Of a stretch of DNA of 64,000 bases, positions 40,765-53,182 are shown piece by piece (the first letter of the stretch is position 1; each line of letters begins with the position of its first letter). The translations under genes were made by a program, and so were the position numbers. The stretch covers positions 48,427,001-48,491,000 of the forward strand of contig OX344765.1 of the NCBI GenBank assembly GCA_947034895.1. The letters run 5' to 3'. Source of the stretch: Rhytidiadelphus loreus. Its lineage: Eukaryota; Streptophyta; Bryopsida; Hypnales; Hylocomiaceae. Under the pieces are notes generated by a model. It saw nothing but the letters and a program-made list of their open reading frames with translations, ran no database searches and had not been told where the DNA came from.

Positions 40765-41898
40765 TGCATCCTACTCACAGTCTCAGGTGAAGTCATCCAT
40801 CGGACACTTAGGCGTCTTTTTAGGGTTAAAAGCCTCCTGAGTCATGAAGCTTTCCTCCTTCCGAAGTAGTCCCCATCACTCAGCCGGCCTGCAGCTTCCC
40901 CGGTTGCTCCTCCTGTGCCTTCCCATGAGCCCCTTCCCTTTCGACGCAAATTCCTTCCTTGCCGGGCACGTGTTGGGGAGCCTTCTTCCTGTTCATCATG
41001 CGACCCGCTTTGTTACTTCAGGCCCACGTGGGGACTGCCTGCCACTCTGCCAGTGGACGGGCCGACTCCACTTCCATAATTGCTTGCATCTAACTCGGCC
41101 GAGTTGGGGGAATAACGTACGCTGAGTTAGTGCGATGCTGCTGCCTTTTCGCAGGGATCGCCGGAGCATTCCAGTCAACGGGAGTTCCATTCAGTTGGGC
41201 AGCTAGCTTCAGGAATCCATCGAGAATAATCACTTGTTAGAACTTCACTTCGCTTCGGAGGACTGGAGAAGGATTGGAGGAGAGGAACGAGCTCTGGTGA
41301 AGAGAGATTGCGTCCAGGAGACGTCAGTACGTCCGCCGCCACTGACTGTGGTAGCTAATAAGGTATGTGACAAATGCAGGTTTGGCTGGGGTGGGGTGGG
41401 GTGGATGATGCATGCATGCATGCCCTGACACTGGGAAGGAAGGAGAAGGATATTTGCAACTAATCTGCACAGGAACTCTCACCGGAATTGCATGCTTGGG
41501 TTTCGTAGTGAGTACGGAAAGCAACTTAGCTAGCTAGAATCTTGGGAGTTCGTTTCCGGGAGAACGGAGTGGCGAAGAAGGGAGCTCTCAAACTAGGCTA
41601 ACTACTCTTCAGGAAACGAGCACGAATGCGACGCTTTGCAGTGAAATGTGCAAAAGAGGGACAGGAGTCGAGAGTTTGGCATTTCAGGGAGGGTGAGCTA
41701 GGGACGAGGTGGGACTCAAAGCTGGACCTTAGATGTGGAAAATGGCTGTGCAAAGCAGCAAAGACGGGACTCTGTTCACATCTAAGCTTTTTGGCATGTT
41801 CTCAACGAGGATGCTGTAATCTTGTGAGATCGGATAGGACAGAAAGTAGATCTTCCGAAACTGTGTGTCGCGAAAGAATTTGGAAGGAGAGGAGCGGG

Positions 41899-41905
41899 TA
41901 TATAT
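41899..41905 (+). promoter_or_regulatory. candidate TATA box of DUF220 copy B
   Basis: TATATAT occurs in a context identical to copy A (GAGCGGGTATATATCCATGG), 354 bases upstream of the ATG. The following 100 bases are almost unchanged between the copies. Confidence 0.4.
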
Positions 41906-42252
41906 CCATGGCTTCTAATCTAGCTCCTCTCAGCTCCGGAAATGGTGGCGTCCCACTTCCTAATGCCAAAATCTCAGGGGAACACATAGCGGTGTTCACA
42001 GTGGGAGTTCCTCTTTAAGGGATTTTTCCTAGTTTACACGTTGTCGTTGACTCGTAGAGATAATATTCTGGAAAACCATGTCCTGATTTGCAATCAAAAG
42101 GTGCCACATCCATTTGTAATTCGGACACGAAAACAATGACATCCTCCATGATTGATGTCAGTACTGTCAAGTGTGTGTTTTGGGATTACGTGCGAAGTAC
42201 TTGCGCTGATCGATGCGGAAGACCGTGTGGGTTGCGTAGACAGATTTGAAGG

Positions 42253-45063
42253 ATGCGTCGAGGACTGTTTTCCTCGAAGTCGGTGAAAGAGGAGAAGGTG
42301 CTGGACGGCGTGGACGGCACCGGCAAGTCGGCGTATTCCGATGAGGCCTGGACGCCGGCGGAGCTGCTGTACGAGCCGCCGCTGCTGGAGGTGACGCAGT
42401 CGCAAGGCTCGTTCTGCACCATCCACACGCGATTCGCCGCCGCCCTGCTGCCCGACGCCATCTTCGACCTTCTCACAGATCCCAACAATCACCGCGTCTT
42501 CAAAAACATCAAGGTGCTCATCATGCCCCTGTTGCCCTAATCTCATATTACAGGTAGTGCAGAATCACTGTGGTTTTCATTTTCTAGGATCTCTGTTCAA
42601 CCCCTTGAAGAGCCTGAGAGGAAGGAGAATGTGTATCTGAGGGTTTTGAAGGAAAATAGATAACGATTTTGACATGAACCTAGGCAATGAATCGTCATCT
42701 CTGCAAGTTTAGGGTTCTTTCCTGGACTACGTTGTGATGTGAATTTCAATTCCGCACAACATGCTATTTTCATAAGAACTTCATAGTTTCTGAAATTTGA
42801 GTATGTTTTGTAAGTTTTGTAAATTATTACAATTTCGGATTAGTTGCAATTTTAGGAGACGCTTTCATCTTCTAGAACCGGAAACCCTCATCCAATAATA
42901 TGAAGTTTATTTGAAAGCTGCATCTGGTGCGGTATTGGCCAGTTACAAGAGGGTTATGACTCATAACTCCTGAAATCCCAATCGTTGTAAAAGCCCTGTG
43001 AATTAGAATTAGGGATGTTCTGAATTGATTATGACGAATGGGAATCTATTTTTAATAATCTGCTTGACCTTCTAGCTCTCAACGGTTACCTAGTTAACCT
43101 ATGTTTGGTTCTTTTCCGAACTCTTTACTTTGCCTAGACATTTTGCATTTTTGAATCAAAATGCCATTCGATTGAAGAAAACTTTGCCAACATGGCTTCT
43201 ATGTTCCGTTCCATTCTCAAGTAGTTCACCATTCGTGTGTCAAAAGTCATGCACCTGTCAAGATTTAGGATTTGTGATTGTAAGGTATTTTTGGTTACTT
43301 CTTACATATGTGATTTTGCAAAACTAAAGTTTACCAGGGTTGTGGAATAGTGAATCACTATGGGATTTCACTATGGGATTTGTTATAGCAATATTTTTAG
43401 AAGCAAATCACCATGGGATTTCTTTTAATGTAAACTCTTAGAAGTTCCCTCTGTACGTTCAAATTGGTATGCAGTTTAGTATATGAGTTAAATATGAAGA
43501 TAGCCCTTACTTGCTTGTAGTTTAAGATTTCTAAGGTGCGGTTTACTGTGGCAAATGTGAGATTTGGTTCTTGTTGTCTGATAAAATAAGCACTCATCAG
43601 GCGTATATCTCATTGAAACCTTCCACAGGAAGTCGTGTACCGCAAGATATTGGAAGATGATGGAAACAGACAGTATCTTGAGCTGGAGCAAGTGGGGCGC
43701 TGGAAATTCTTGTTCTTTTCAGGGTCGTTTGCCACTCGGATCTTTTTGGAGCAGAAGCGGCTGGAGAAGACGGTACTACTCTCTGACCTCTCTCGAATCT
43801 TGAGCATTGCCTGGAGGCCCACCACCCACCACCCCCACCCAAATGACTGTGACTATGGTGTACTTTGAATATGTGATAAATGTACTATAATCAACGATCG
43901 GAAACCAGTTGTAGACCTACGATATTTCTCATTGTTGCTTAGTGAAGGTCATATTAAAAAGGTCCCAGTGTGCTAGTCAACAATTCCATTCTATCACTCA
44001 TGTCAACGATGATCTTGAGCCCTTTTCTCACTTGCCAAACTCCTTGTCTCAAATGTATGCAACTTTGTGTGCCTTGACAAAAAGGATGAGTGTATTTAGT
44101 GAGTTTTGAACTGGGTACACCCGTATCCTAACGATGCGTGAGAAATCAAAGGAAGTGATATTTCCAGAAGGTGATGTTTACAGATGTCTAGGTGTATTTG
44201 GATTGTCAGACTTGCATTTCCTTGCACTTCAGTTTGGAATCATGATGTGAGAGTAACCTTAGGAGGAGTCTCAGTAGCTTCAGTGAGGTTAAGCAAGTAC
44301 AGGGAAATCCTTGCTCACCCCCTTGGGGAAGTACAAGATTCTTCAATGAATTTGGTGAAGGATTCTTGGTAATTCACTCATCGCCTTCCATGTGCTTTTC
44401 TTCAACAAGTTGGCACCCTACTATGACTACCCTTAATTATTATTAAGCAATAGTCTTGAGGTATCATAGTGTGAACCTTTCACACCCTGCACTTCCCAAT
44501 TGATTCTTCTCCACAAGTCTCCATCTACTTTTAAGGTGACGATCTGACATAGAGCGTAATATTATGCACAAGTTAAAACGGTCGAAATGCTCGTGCTTAC
44601 CAATGGTATGAGTGTTGTGCAGATATCTTTCGTTTTGGCGAAGCAAGGGGGGATGATGCGCAAGTTCACAGGCTCATGGAAGATTGAACCGATGAAGGCC
44701 TCTGAGGCAGAAACTATGGAAGCTTTACACACAAATGCTGGGGTTGTGAAGGCCTCCCAAACTGGAAGTGGTGGTGCAGCTGCGGATCCTATTGTAGGTT
44801 CATGGGTTACTTTTGAGCAAGTGATTGAGCCCACCATCAAGCCGCCATGGCCACTAAGCAACTACATCCGAGGGATTACGGAGAAGATCATAAGAGACAT
44901 GCTTGCGGATTTGCAACTAGAATGCCAACGCATGTCGGAGCTTCCGAAAACAACCTCTTCGTCCACCTCAGAAATTGCTGCAGCTACTCCTGAAAGTGAT
45001 TTGACACCGAAAGTAAGCTTAGACACTGATGGCCATGACCTCAAAGTCTCGGAAAAAGTCTGA
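42253..45063 (+). CDS. DUF220 family protein (SRPBCC-like), copy B, 281 aa
   Basis: Exons 42253-42513, 43629-43772 and 44623-45063 have the same lengths and phases as copy A and join in frame. Product and presumed fold are as for A; the substrate is unknown. Differences from A cluster in DLLTDPNNHRVFKNIKEV (A has DLLTNPNNRHVFKGIKEV) and SGSFATRIFLEQ (A has SGLLVTRIFVEQ). The B version DP-N-RVFKNIKEV is closer to the family consensus as I recall it, so B probably keeps the ancestral function. The N-terminal 55 residues are identical between copies. The C-terminal tail is Ser/Thr/Glu-rich, ending KVSEKV instead of KVSETI. Confidence 0.87.
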
Positions 45064-47190
45064 TTCCAGGAGGGAACGCTGCACGCGGAGGACACAAGTG
45101 ATTCCAGTCGGGGTCATTGTGGAAACGAGGAATGCAGATGTTCATCCTGTTGGAGGATAATTTTGTGGCTGATGATATGGTGATGGGCTCGCCGTTGCAG
45201 GGTTATGGTATGAGCAACTATTATCAACGCTGTTTATGTATTGTCACCTATGCAAGGACCATGAATGGTCAAGGGTGGCTTGGTAATGTTGAGCAGAGGA
45301 AGGCATTGGGAGAAGTCATTGATAGAGTGTCATTCTTTGAATTCACCATTTAGGTGCTCATTGTATTCTTTTCAACATCATGTTGTGCCTTGATTTATTG
45401 GTGACCCTACTACCAATTATTGGTACTTCACTTTGATGAGCTTGAGAAGTGAATCTCTCTACTTTTATGTCCACTTGTTCTACTCACTTCAATTAGCATG
45501 TTTGTGCAACTTGCAATGAAAGCAAGCAATATACAATATTCCATTATTGAAATTCCACTTTTTTTTTGGTAATTGTAATAGGTGGCTATAACATGTGTGC
45601 ATTTCTTACTTTACATTATTCATTAGTGCTACAAGAGCTCTTTGACTCCTATAGAAATAGAGGTGATTGCATTTCTTATATACTTAGATAGCTAATTTGG
45701 CTTAAACTATCTAATATCAAGTTCAAATGAACTTGTTGGGAGAGGATGAAGGTTGATGTGCAAAGCAATGTGTGAGCATGCAAAGTACAAGACATGCCAT
45801 CTATGGAATATTTTTTGTACAACCAAGCTATTAGGTTGTAGAAATACTTTGTGGTGACTTTCAACTATTTAGTTTTTGGGAATTTTAGGTATAGTGTCCA
45901 TCTTTCCTACTCTTGAAATTGCAAGCGTTTGCTAGTAGTACCAATTGTCTTTGCATTAGGAAAAAATTGAACCCAAGAAGGGGCCACTTCATATTGCAAA
46001 AATTTGGGTGGGAAAAAGCCTTCTCAAATCACTAATTGGGCAAAAATTTGCATGATGAGCTCAAATATTCATCATGATTATCCAATCCATCTCAATGATT
46101 TCTATCATTGTATAAGTTTAAGATTCTTCAAAAGGAATAGAGGATTGATTGAGTGAAAATGGTGAGAAAGTTAAAAGCACAAGCAAGACTTTGTGGTTAA
46201 AAAGTAAAACTTTTAAAAATTAAGTACATTAAAAGAAAAATGCCACTCATGAATGTCGTAATTAACCTAGGAACGCCGGGAACGCCATTTCCTGGCATTT
46301 GGATGATTGTGCGGTCGTGAGCACGGAGACTGGAAGCATTTTTTCATCCATTTTTTGCTTCTTGACCTTTCACAGAGGATTATGAAGAGTACCTCAGTGA
46401 GTTTGTAATTTTGTTAGTGTTTGTATTCACGTGAATCAAAAGTTAGTAAAAAAAATGGACCACAAAATATGCTATTTTCAATGTATTTTGAGAAGTTGTT
46501 GCTCCTTGCTTTACATCTAAAATTTCTTCAAAAAAATGATAGTTTTTGAATTTTAGCCCAACTATTGAAATGAAGGTCATGTATTCTTGTTTCTACTCCA
46601 ATTGGCATTTTGAAAAAATTCGTAATATTGAATATTTTATTGCAATTTGAACTTTGAATGTATTTTCAATGCCTATTGCATTCTAATTATAGAATGATAT
46701 GGGATTTGAGTTTCCACCATGATGTTTGTCACTATAATGTACACCCATGGTGAAATTTTCAGATTTTTTGAAATAATTTTCTATTTGATATGATTTTTCT
46801 TCACTTTTTCTTCAGAAATTATCAAAAAAATCAATTTTCCTCAAAAAAATCTAAATTTTTTGTGAAGTAAAGAAAACATATAATTTCATCTCTGAAAAAT
46901 AAATATAAATTTTTTCATGTATATCTAGTTCAAAAATGGCAACAAATTGAGAGATGGGCAATGAGGCCTAAAATCAGTGGTTATAGGTCCGTCCTTTAGG
47001 GGTTAAAGTTGGCCATGAAGCATTAGAATGCAAGGTCAATATTTTCCATCTTCATATAACTTAAAAAAATTTGATGAAAGAAAAATTATATTGTGACAAA
47101 TTGAAGTATTGATAAGAGTACTCGAAGAGGCTCTATCCCACTAGCACCCAAAACATGATTTAATAATAGGAACCATGCTCAATTCCTTAC
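45064..47190. other. intergenic region between DUF220 copy B and EMB8-like gene
   Basis: Just after the B stop codon, 45080-45350 is less AT-rich and has a 78-codon open frame (45117-45353, plus) with no recognisable family. This sequence is not shared with copy A. From 45400 the DNA is AT-rich. 46500-47000 is a copy of the dispersed repeat also seen at 14800-15320. Confidence 0.45.
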
Positions 47191-47204
47191 CCCAAAGTAT
47201 AAAG

Positions 47205-47212
47205 GTATAAAG
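47205..47212 (+). promoter_or_regulatory. candidate TATA box of the EMB8-like gene
   Basis: GTATAAAG lies 168 bases upstream of the chosen ATG, preceded ten bases earlier by another AGTATAAAG. The spacing fits a leader of about 135 bases. Confidence 0.4.
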
Positions 47213-47372
47213 TCTTCATGAGTGTAAGCAGGCTGTGCTCTTTAGCAGGAATCCTGCCAGTTCCCAGCGAATCAACTACGGTATGTGATCGTGACGACAG
47301 TTTTTGCGGTTGCTCTTGGTTGCAATTGCAGCTCAAGCACTGAGAGCTCTGTCATCGCAAGCGAAGGAGCTG

Positions 47373-50300
47373 ATGGCATTCACCACGGGGCCGCCATCGC
47401 TCCTACGTCGCCACTCATTGTTCCTGCAACAGCAGCATCAACAACTTCATTTCTCATGTGGGCCACCATCACGCATACTTAGTAGCGAGAATTCCAAACT
47501 CCAATTGGGGAAGCTCGCATCCCGAGGCCGAGGTGGGTGTGGCAGTGGCAGTGGCGGAGACGCGAGGAAAGCTGGGGTGGTGAGAGCGCAAGGCGCAAGC
47601 AGCTGGGAAGCGCTACCTTCGGTTGCGGCGGCGAGCTTGAGCCTTTCAGCGGCGTTGGTCATGGGGGCGCAATTGCGGAAGACGCAGTTGGAGGTTTTGG
47701 GGGCGGGGACGGCGTTCAATGGCTCGTTGGTGCCGAAGCTGACTGAGCTGGAGAAGGATTATAAGCCGTTCCCGTTGCTGACGAATCGCCATGTGGAGAC
47801 CATCTTTGCGGCGTTCTTTCGGTCCTTGCCGAAGCTGACGTTTCGGAGGGAGTGCGTGCGGATGGCGGATGGCGGGACTGTCGCGCTGGATTGGCCGCTG
47901 CCGGAGGTGCCAAATCCCAAGGCTTTGCTTGTTCTACTGGTTTGTCTCCTTCACCTCTTGCTGCCGGAATTCTCCACCATTTCACCGAGAGATTGTTGAC
48001 GATTGGCGTTTGGGTGGAATCTCAGTTTTAGTGTGAGCTTTGGAATGTTTGAGAATTCTCCACAATTTCACCGAGAGAATGTTTATTGTTTGGAATTGGG
48101 GTGGAAGCCCCCTGTTGTTGTGAGCTTTGAAGGGTGTGAGAATTCTCCAGAAGCTCAGCTAGAGAACGTGGTTGATTGGAATTTGGTGGAATCTCCCTTT
48201 GTTGTGCACCGTTAAGGGATTGAGAATTATACCAAATGTCACCCGAGAGGATGTTGATGTCTGGAATTTGGGTGGAATCTCCCTTTCGTTTTGAGAGTTG
48301 TGAGCCGTCAGGGTTTGGAGTCTGGGTGCAATCTCTGTTTTGTTGTGGGGTTTGAAGAGTGACGAGGGTGGTGCGGTGGGCAGCCAGGTTTGACAGGCGG
48401 GAGCGACGACACCTACGTGCAGCATCTGACACGGCGTGCAACCAGCCAGGGTTGGGCTGTGGTGGTGTTCAACAGCCGTGGCTGTGCTGGGTCTCCCGTC
48501 ACCACTCCTCAGGTTCTTCTGCAACCTGGCACCTCTCATTTTAGGGTTTCCTACCTATGCCATTGTGGCGCTGAATTGTGCTGAATTTCACAACATTAGG
48601 GTGGGTTGAAGCTTTGTGATGAATTTTAGCCATGCGACTCTCTTTTGTTTCCAAATCTGGCCATCCACGATTTGCAGGCCCAGAATTTCGTCTCAAAGGA
48701 CTACCCCTCGAAGAAGTTTACCTGAATTGCCTCTTTTCTTGGAGTAGAATCTTGACACTCCCATTATCTCTGCGATCATTTCCTCTCTTCCTGAAGATGA
48801 ATATTCTTTTCTTGGATGTGTGGAGCTCTACTCTTTATTGAATGATTAAGAGCTATGCATTCGTGATGAATCCGATGACCGAATCCTAAGATCTTTTTGG
48901 TGCCCTACAGATTTTATTTACAAAGGATATGAATAACAGAAGTCTGAAAGAACAGAAGTCATAGGAAGACTAGATAACCGGAGGAGGCTCGATTCTGTCA
49001 TGGAACGTAACCTTCATCTCTAAACTGAATCGAGATCGTCAAATTTTGGAGATCTATGACTCAAAGAGTGTAGGGAGGAATGGGGTTATGACTTTAATTA
49101 TCTTCTGTACCAACCTCAATATGCCGTGTGACAATGAAAATGACAGGAGAGTTGTGTGCTGTATTAGGTTGTTTAGGGTTTTGATGTGTGTGTGTGTGTT
49201 TGTTTTGCAGTTCTATTCTGCTTCGTTTACGGAAGATTTGCGTCAAGTGGTGAAGCACACTGCGTCTTTGTTCCCATCCTTGCGAGTCTACGCTGCTGGC
49301 TGGTCATTGGGCGCCAACATTCTGGTTCGCTATGTGGGACAGGTGCAGCCAGTGCATGTTTCTTTCTTACTCTGCATCCCTTTTGGTTTCGTTTCTTCAA
49401 TTTAGGTTTGCAAGTCATTTTTGTTTGTCAAATAGTAATGTAGAAGATATCTTAAACTAGTAGTGGGATGCCACTCGATAGAGTTCACTGTAGTAATCAC
49501 TCTTTGGTTACAGGAACCAAACTCTGTCTAGATCACAATTTTATTACGCAAGCATTCAACGTGGGAGAGTGTAAACCATTATTGAAAGGGCAGTGAACAA
49601 CCCTATTTGAATTCAAAGATCAGTGGCCTTAGTCAATTAGTCGAGTCATGTTTACATGACTTGCCAATTCAAGACCAACCAAGTGTAATGGGAGAGGAGT
49701 TGCTGTAAACGGGATAATGTCCTAGTATCCTCTTCCTTATACTCTGGCTGCTGTTGCGTTTGCAGGAGGCCGAGAGATGTCCACTCTCTGGGGCGGTTTC
49801 CCTCTGCAATCCCTTTGATTTGGTCATTGCTGATGTGGATTTTCACAAAGGCTTCAACAACATCTATGACAAGAGCCTTGCCCGGGGTCTCGGAAAAATC
49901 TTTGCCAAGCATGCCTACCTCTTCAAGGATATTGGCGGCGAGTACAACATTCCTTTGGTTGCCAAGGCCAAGACCGTACGTGAATTTGACGATGGTTTGA
50001 CAAGAGGTTTGGACAATCCTCTGCATAGTGACATACAGTGGTCCTTGAATTTATTAATAGTCTCTTAAGAGGCCAAGCTAAAACATAAAAAGTCTAACTT
50101 GGTAGCATATTTTAGGATCTTTCAAAGTATATTCTATCCCTAAAAGTTGTAAGGTATTGTTTCTTCTTTCAATTCCTATTGGTATGGGAGTAGAGATTAT
50201 TGGCCATTTGGTCACCTTGGTGATTAAAGTATGCTTAAAGATTTGGCAAGAGATTTTTTTTTTGTTGAAGTTCAATTCTCACCAAGTCTGCATAGACTCG

Positions 50301-51588
50301 AGTTCCTATTTGTGCTTATTAGAAAGGTCAGTGCATTCAAAGCGTCAAAATATCAGAGTAGTGGATTTCAAACTCTATTGGTGTGAGATGCACTCCATGA
50401 TGAAGGCTTTCAATGCTGACTGGGGATGTACATGGCACTTTGGGTGTGGACATTGATTCGTTCAATATTAAACTCATTTTCCATCTCTCCACTTGGGGAG
50501 AATGGCACGATGTTGAATTGATTGTTGCTAGTTTCACCTCGAGCGAACATCTCGTGTTAATAACAGCTTGGGGTTCTCAAAGTTTCTCTGTTCGTGAATG
50601 TTCTGATTAGGTTCATCCTGATTCTCTTTCAGCGCTTATTTCTTGAGGCCTACAACTTTCTATTATTGAAACCACTTAAAATTTGGATTGATTTCTTAAT
50701 TGCTGTGGTGGAGATGGTGCAGTGTCATTTGGCTACAAAACAGTGGATGACTACTACTTCGACGCAAGCAGCTCACGCTCAATCAAGGATGTCAAAGTGC
50801 CTCTCTTGTGCATACAGGTGCTTATCTCCACCGTCTCATTAGATAGCTTTACGTATCCAGCAGTTTCTTGGATATATACCGAGTGCTCTTAGTGCCTTGT
50901 CCTCGTAAGTTCCTTTTTTTGTGAAGGTTGTTTATTTTCTCTTCACCAGGGGATAGATTAAGTAGTGGTTCCAAAATGAATTGAGTCTAGTGTATAATTT
51001 GACATTGTGTCGTGCTTATTTGGATTATTATCATTCTGAGATTGTTGAGAATGTTTTTTGAAATTATTTTCAATTTGTGAGAATTATACTTTGGATTGTA
51101 TTGAGGATTAATGTAAAGGGACTTTTGAATAATTTACATTTCAATTGGCTGCTTGGCTGGCTCCTAATGATGTAAGTTAATCTTGCAGGCTAAGACTGAT
51201 CCAATTGCTCCTGAGCGAGGAATCCCTCGGGCAGAGATTGAGGTACAATCTCATGCAATACACTTCATATGCTTTTCCTTTGATGCAAAACGTTGGGGCA
51301 AGTGTTGTGACAATTTGATTGATTTGGCTGTTGTATGCCTTGCAGGCAAACCCAAATTGCTTGCTGGTAGTAACGCCATATGGAGGTCACCTGGGATGGA
51401 TTTCCGGCCCTGAGGCTCCGTTTGGCTGTCCTTGGACTGATCCGTTAATAATGCAGTATCTGGAGGCCCTGGAAGAGGCAAGCAGGGATCCACCTGCTTT
51501 CAGGAAAGCGCAAGAGCGGGCTGGAGATGTGGAACTCGCCAGTGTGAGCAGTCGGAAAGCAGTGCAGGGAACTGGATTAATGGAATGA
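47373..51588 (+). CDS. EMB8-like alpha/beta hydrolase (7 exons, 486 aa)
   Basis: Member of the plant embryogenesis-associated EMB8 / YheT-type alpha/beta hydrolases; the natural substrate is not established. Exons 47373-47939, 48384-48512, 49211-49342, 49766-50006, 50723-50817, 51189-51242 and 51346-51588 join in frame. Catalytic triad visible: Ser264 in the nucleophile elbow GWSLGAN, Asp392 in TDPIAP, His421 in GGHLGW. Family signatures include FPLLTNRHVETIFAAFFRSL (residues ~132-151), VVFNSRGCAGSPVTTPQ and CNPFDLVIADVDFHKGFNN. The first 60-70 residues are Ser/Arg/Gln-rich with few acids, like a plastid transit peptide. A hydrophobic Ala/Leu/Ser stretch follows near residues 82-96, perhaps a membrane anchor. 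The start is the first in-frame ATG downstream of the TATA-like box. Intron 1 is a tandem repeat array. Confidence 0.93.
47967..48360 (+). repeat. 84-87 bp tandem repeat filling intron 1 of the EMB8-like gene
   Basis: Units begin at 47967, 48053, 48140 and 48224 with GAATTCTCCA or a variant, and a truncated fifth follows. Each has CGAGAG, then TGG-AATTTGGGTGGAATCTC, then a TTTTGTTGTG stretch. The array occupies almost the whole 444-base intron, leaving only short splice-site flanks. Confidence 0.9.
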
Positions 51589-53180
51589 TTGGTTGGTCCT
51601 TCAGGCCCTTATTTTATTACTGCCGTCACCAGTGTCTTACTATTCAAATTTAGAATTTAGAATGTGAGATTTGTGTAGCTGAGATTGCACCTTTCATACT
51701 AATTGATCGTTATCTTAATTTTTTACACGCCCCAAATGTAGGGACTTCGTATTGAGGAAGGGCCTGTGGAGTCATAATTTGTTCAGGTCAGATTCATTAG
51801 AATGGCGTGTTTCAGAGCACCAAATTTGTGACTGAAAAGCAGGACTGGTATAGATCTGAGGTCCTGGCCGGGGCATCTGTAAAAGTGCCAATTTCTTGAA
51901 ATTCGCCATTGAACAAGGAAGGTGATCATTGTTCTCACCAATACTTTGAGACAAGATAAATGTTACTTCGGAAATTAATCCTTTCCATACCTCACATGTC
52001 GCCTGTAGAATTTGCACAATGTGCTGTGTTGGTAGATGATTCTACATTTCTCTTGGATGTTGTATATTTCTCTTGCTAAGATACAATAGAGTGAAGATAT
52101 CTCAAATTTAGAATTCTCCATGATTTAAGATATACTCAATGCTTGGCTAACTCAATTTTTTGGTGTATCTAGATCCAAGTACCTTGTACTATATTGAGCA
52201 CAAACTCCAAAGATTTCTTAGTACCAATTTGTAGTGGATTCTATACAGAAATTTTCCCTTACGAAATGTTGATTCTTACTTTGGATGGAAAGTAACCTAG
52301 ATAATTACTAAAAATGTAGGTGTAGGTGGACAATCAAGGATCATTGTGGAAAGTGATTGGGCTTATTTATGGAATTGTAAGGTAATTTTTGGTGAACCAT
52401 TTAACCTCTGGTTTGGAAATAAACCTTTTCCTTAGAGGTGGCAATTTTCCTAAAGGGATAATTCTTGGTGAATTTTCTTTCTATTTAAAATCTTCAAGAT
52501 AACTAACCTTTCACTTGTTATGGGAACAATAAAAAAGTATTGGTCACTTTTTTTGTTTTGTGGATTTCATTGGAGGCCCTTGCACATCGATCTCCAATCA
52601 ATTTATTTTTGTATTTGTTGTCTTGTGGTTTTGTTGTTCAATTGTCCTACACAAAATTTGGTTCTTTACTACACTTGGTCCTTTAGATAGTTTGATGGAG
52701 GGTTGCTATTATGTGAGCCTAGGAGTGTGAGCCCATGAGTCTAGAAGACTATACACCTATGTTATAGGTGTTTAAATTATAGAAACCTTCGTTGATTATA
52801 ACTAGTGAAACTATATTATAGTTACCTATATTATAGTTACCTATGTTATAGATGTTTATATTATAAGCACCTTCAATAGTTGTAGAATATCTACTTATAC
52901 AAATGTTCAAGGCTCACATTCATTTGAAATAAAAACTTAAAGTAGCAATTTAGGTCTTTGCCCAATCATAGAAACACACATTTGATATTTATCACATATA
53001 GTATTGTATATTTAAATATTATACTAATTTTTCCATAATTAAAAACATTAAAAAGATTTTTAAATATTTTTAAAAGTAATTTTTATGTACAAATCATAGT
53101 AGTTTCAAAAATATTCAAAATAGAATGAAATTTCTAAAAAAAATAGAGATAATATACAGTAACATCATTCTAATGACGAC
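51589..53180. other. 3' flank of EMB8-like gene and AT-rich intergenic DNA
   Basis: The first 400 bases after the stop are probably 3' UTR and termination region. Around 52750-52880 short words GTTACCTATATTATA recur three or four times. No gene is recognised up to the next tandem array. Confidence 0.45.
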
Positions 53181-53182
53181 TT

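Larger units (their letters stand above)
40880..45078 (+). repeat. segmental duplication, copy B
   Basis: It is the direct-orientation partner of 16440-20718, about 24.4 kb downstream. The homologous upstream part begins around the CATGCGACCCGCTTTG word (40998) and continues to just past the stop codon. It lacks the 26-bp minisatellite and the 100-bp downstream tandem units of copy A. Confidence 0.9.

Noticed and set aside
41626..42018. 130-codon open frame upstream of DUF220 copy B
   Set aside because: The same sequence in copy A is broken by stops and frame changes although nucleotide identity is high, so coding selection is absent. It is treated as leader or promoter.
45117..45353. 78-codon open frame after DUF220 copy B
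   Set aside because: It is not shared with copy A, has no family match and no splice or promoter signals. It is kept only as a remark in the intergenic entry.
47447..47985. Minus-strand open frames opposite EMB8-like exon 1
   Set aside because: They are shadows of the GC-rich transit-peptide exon; the plus strand has clear family signatures.
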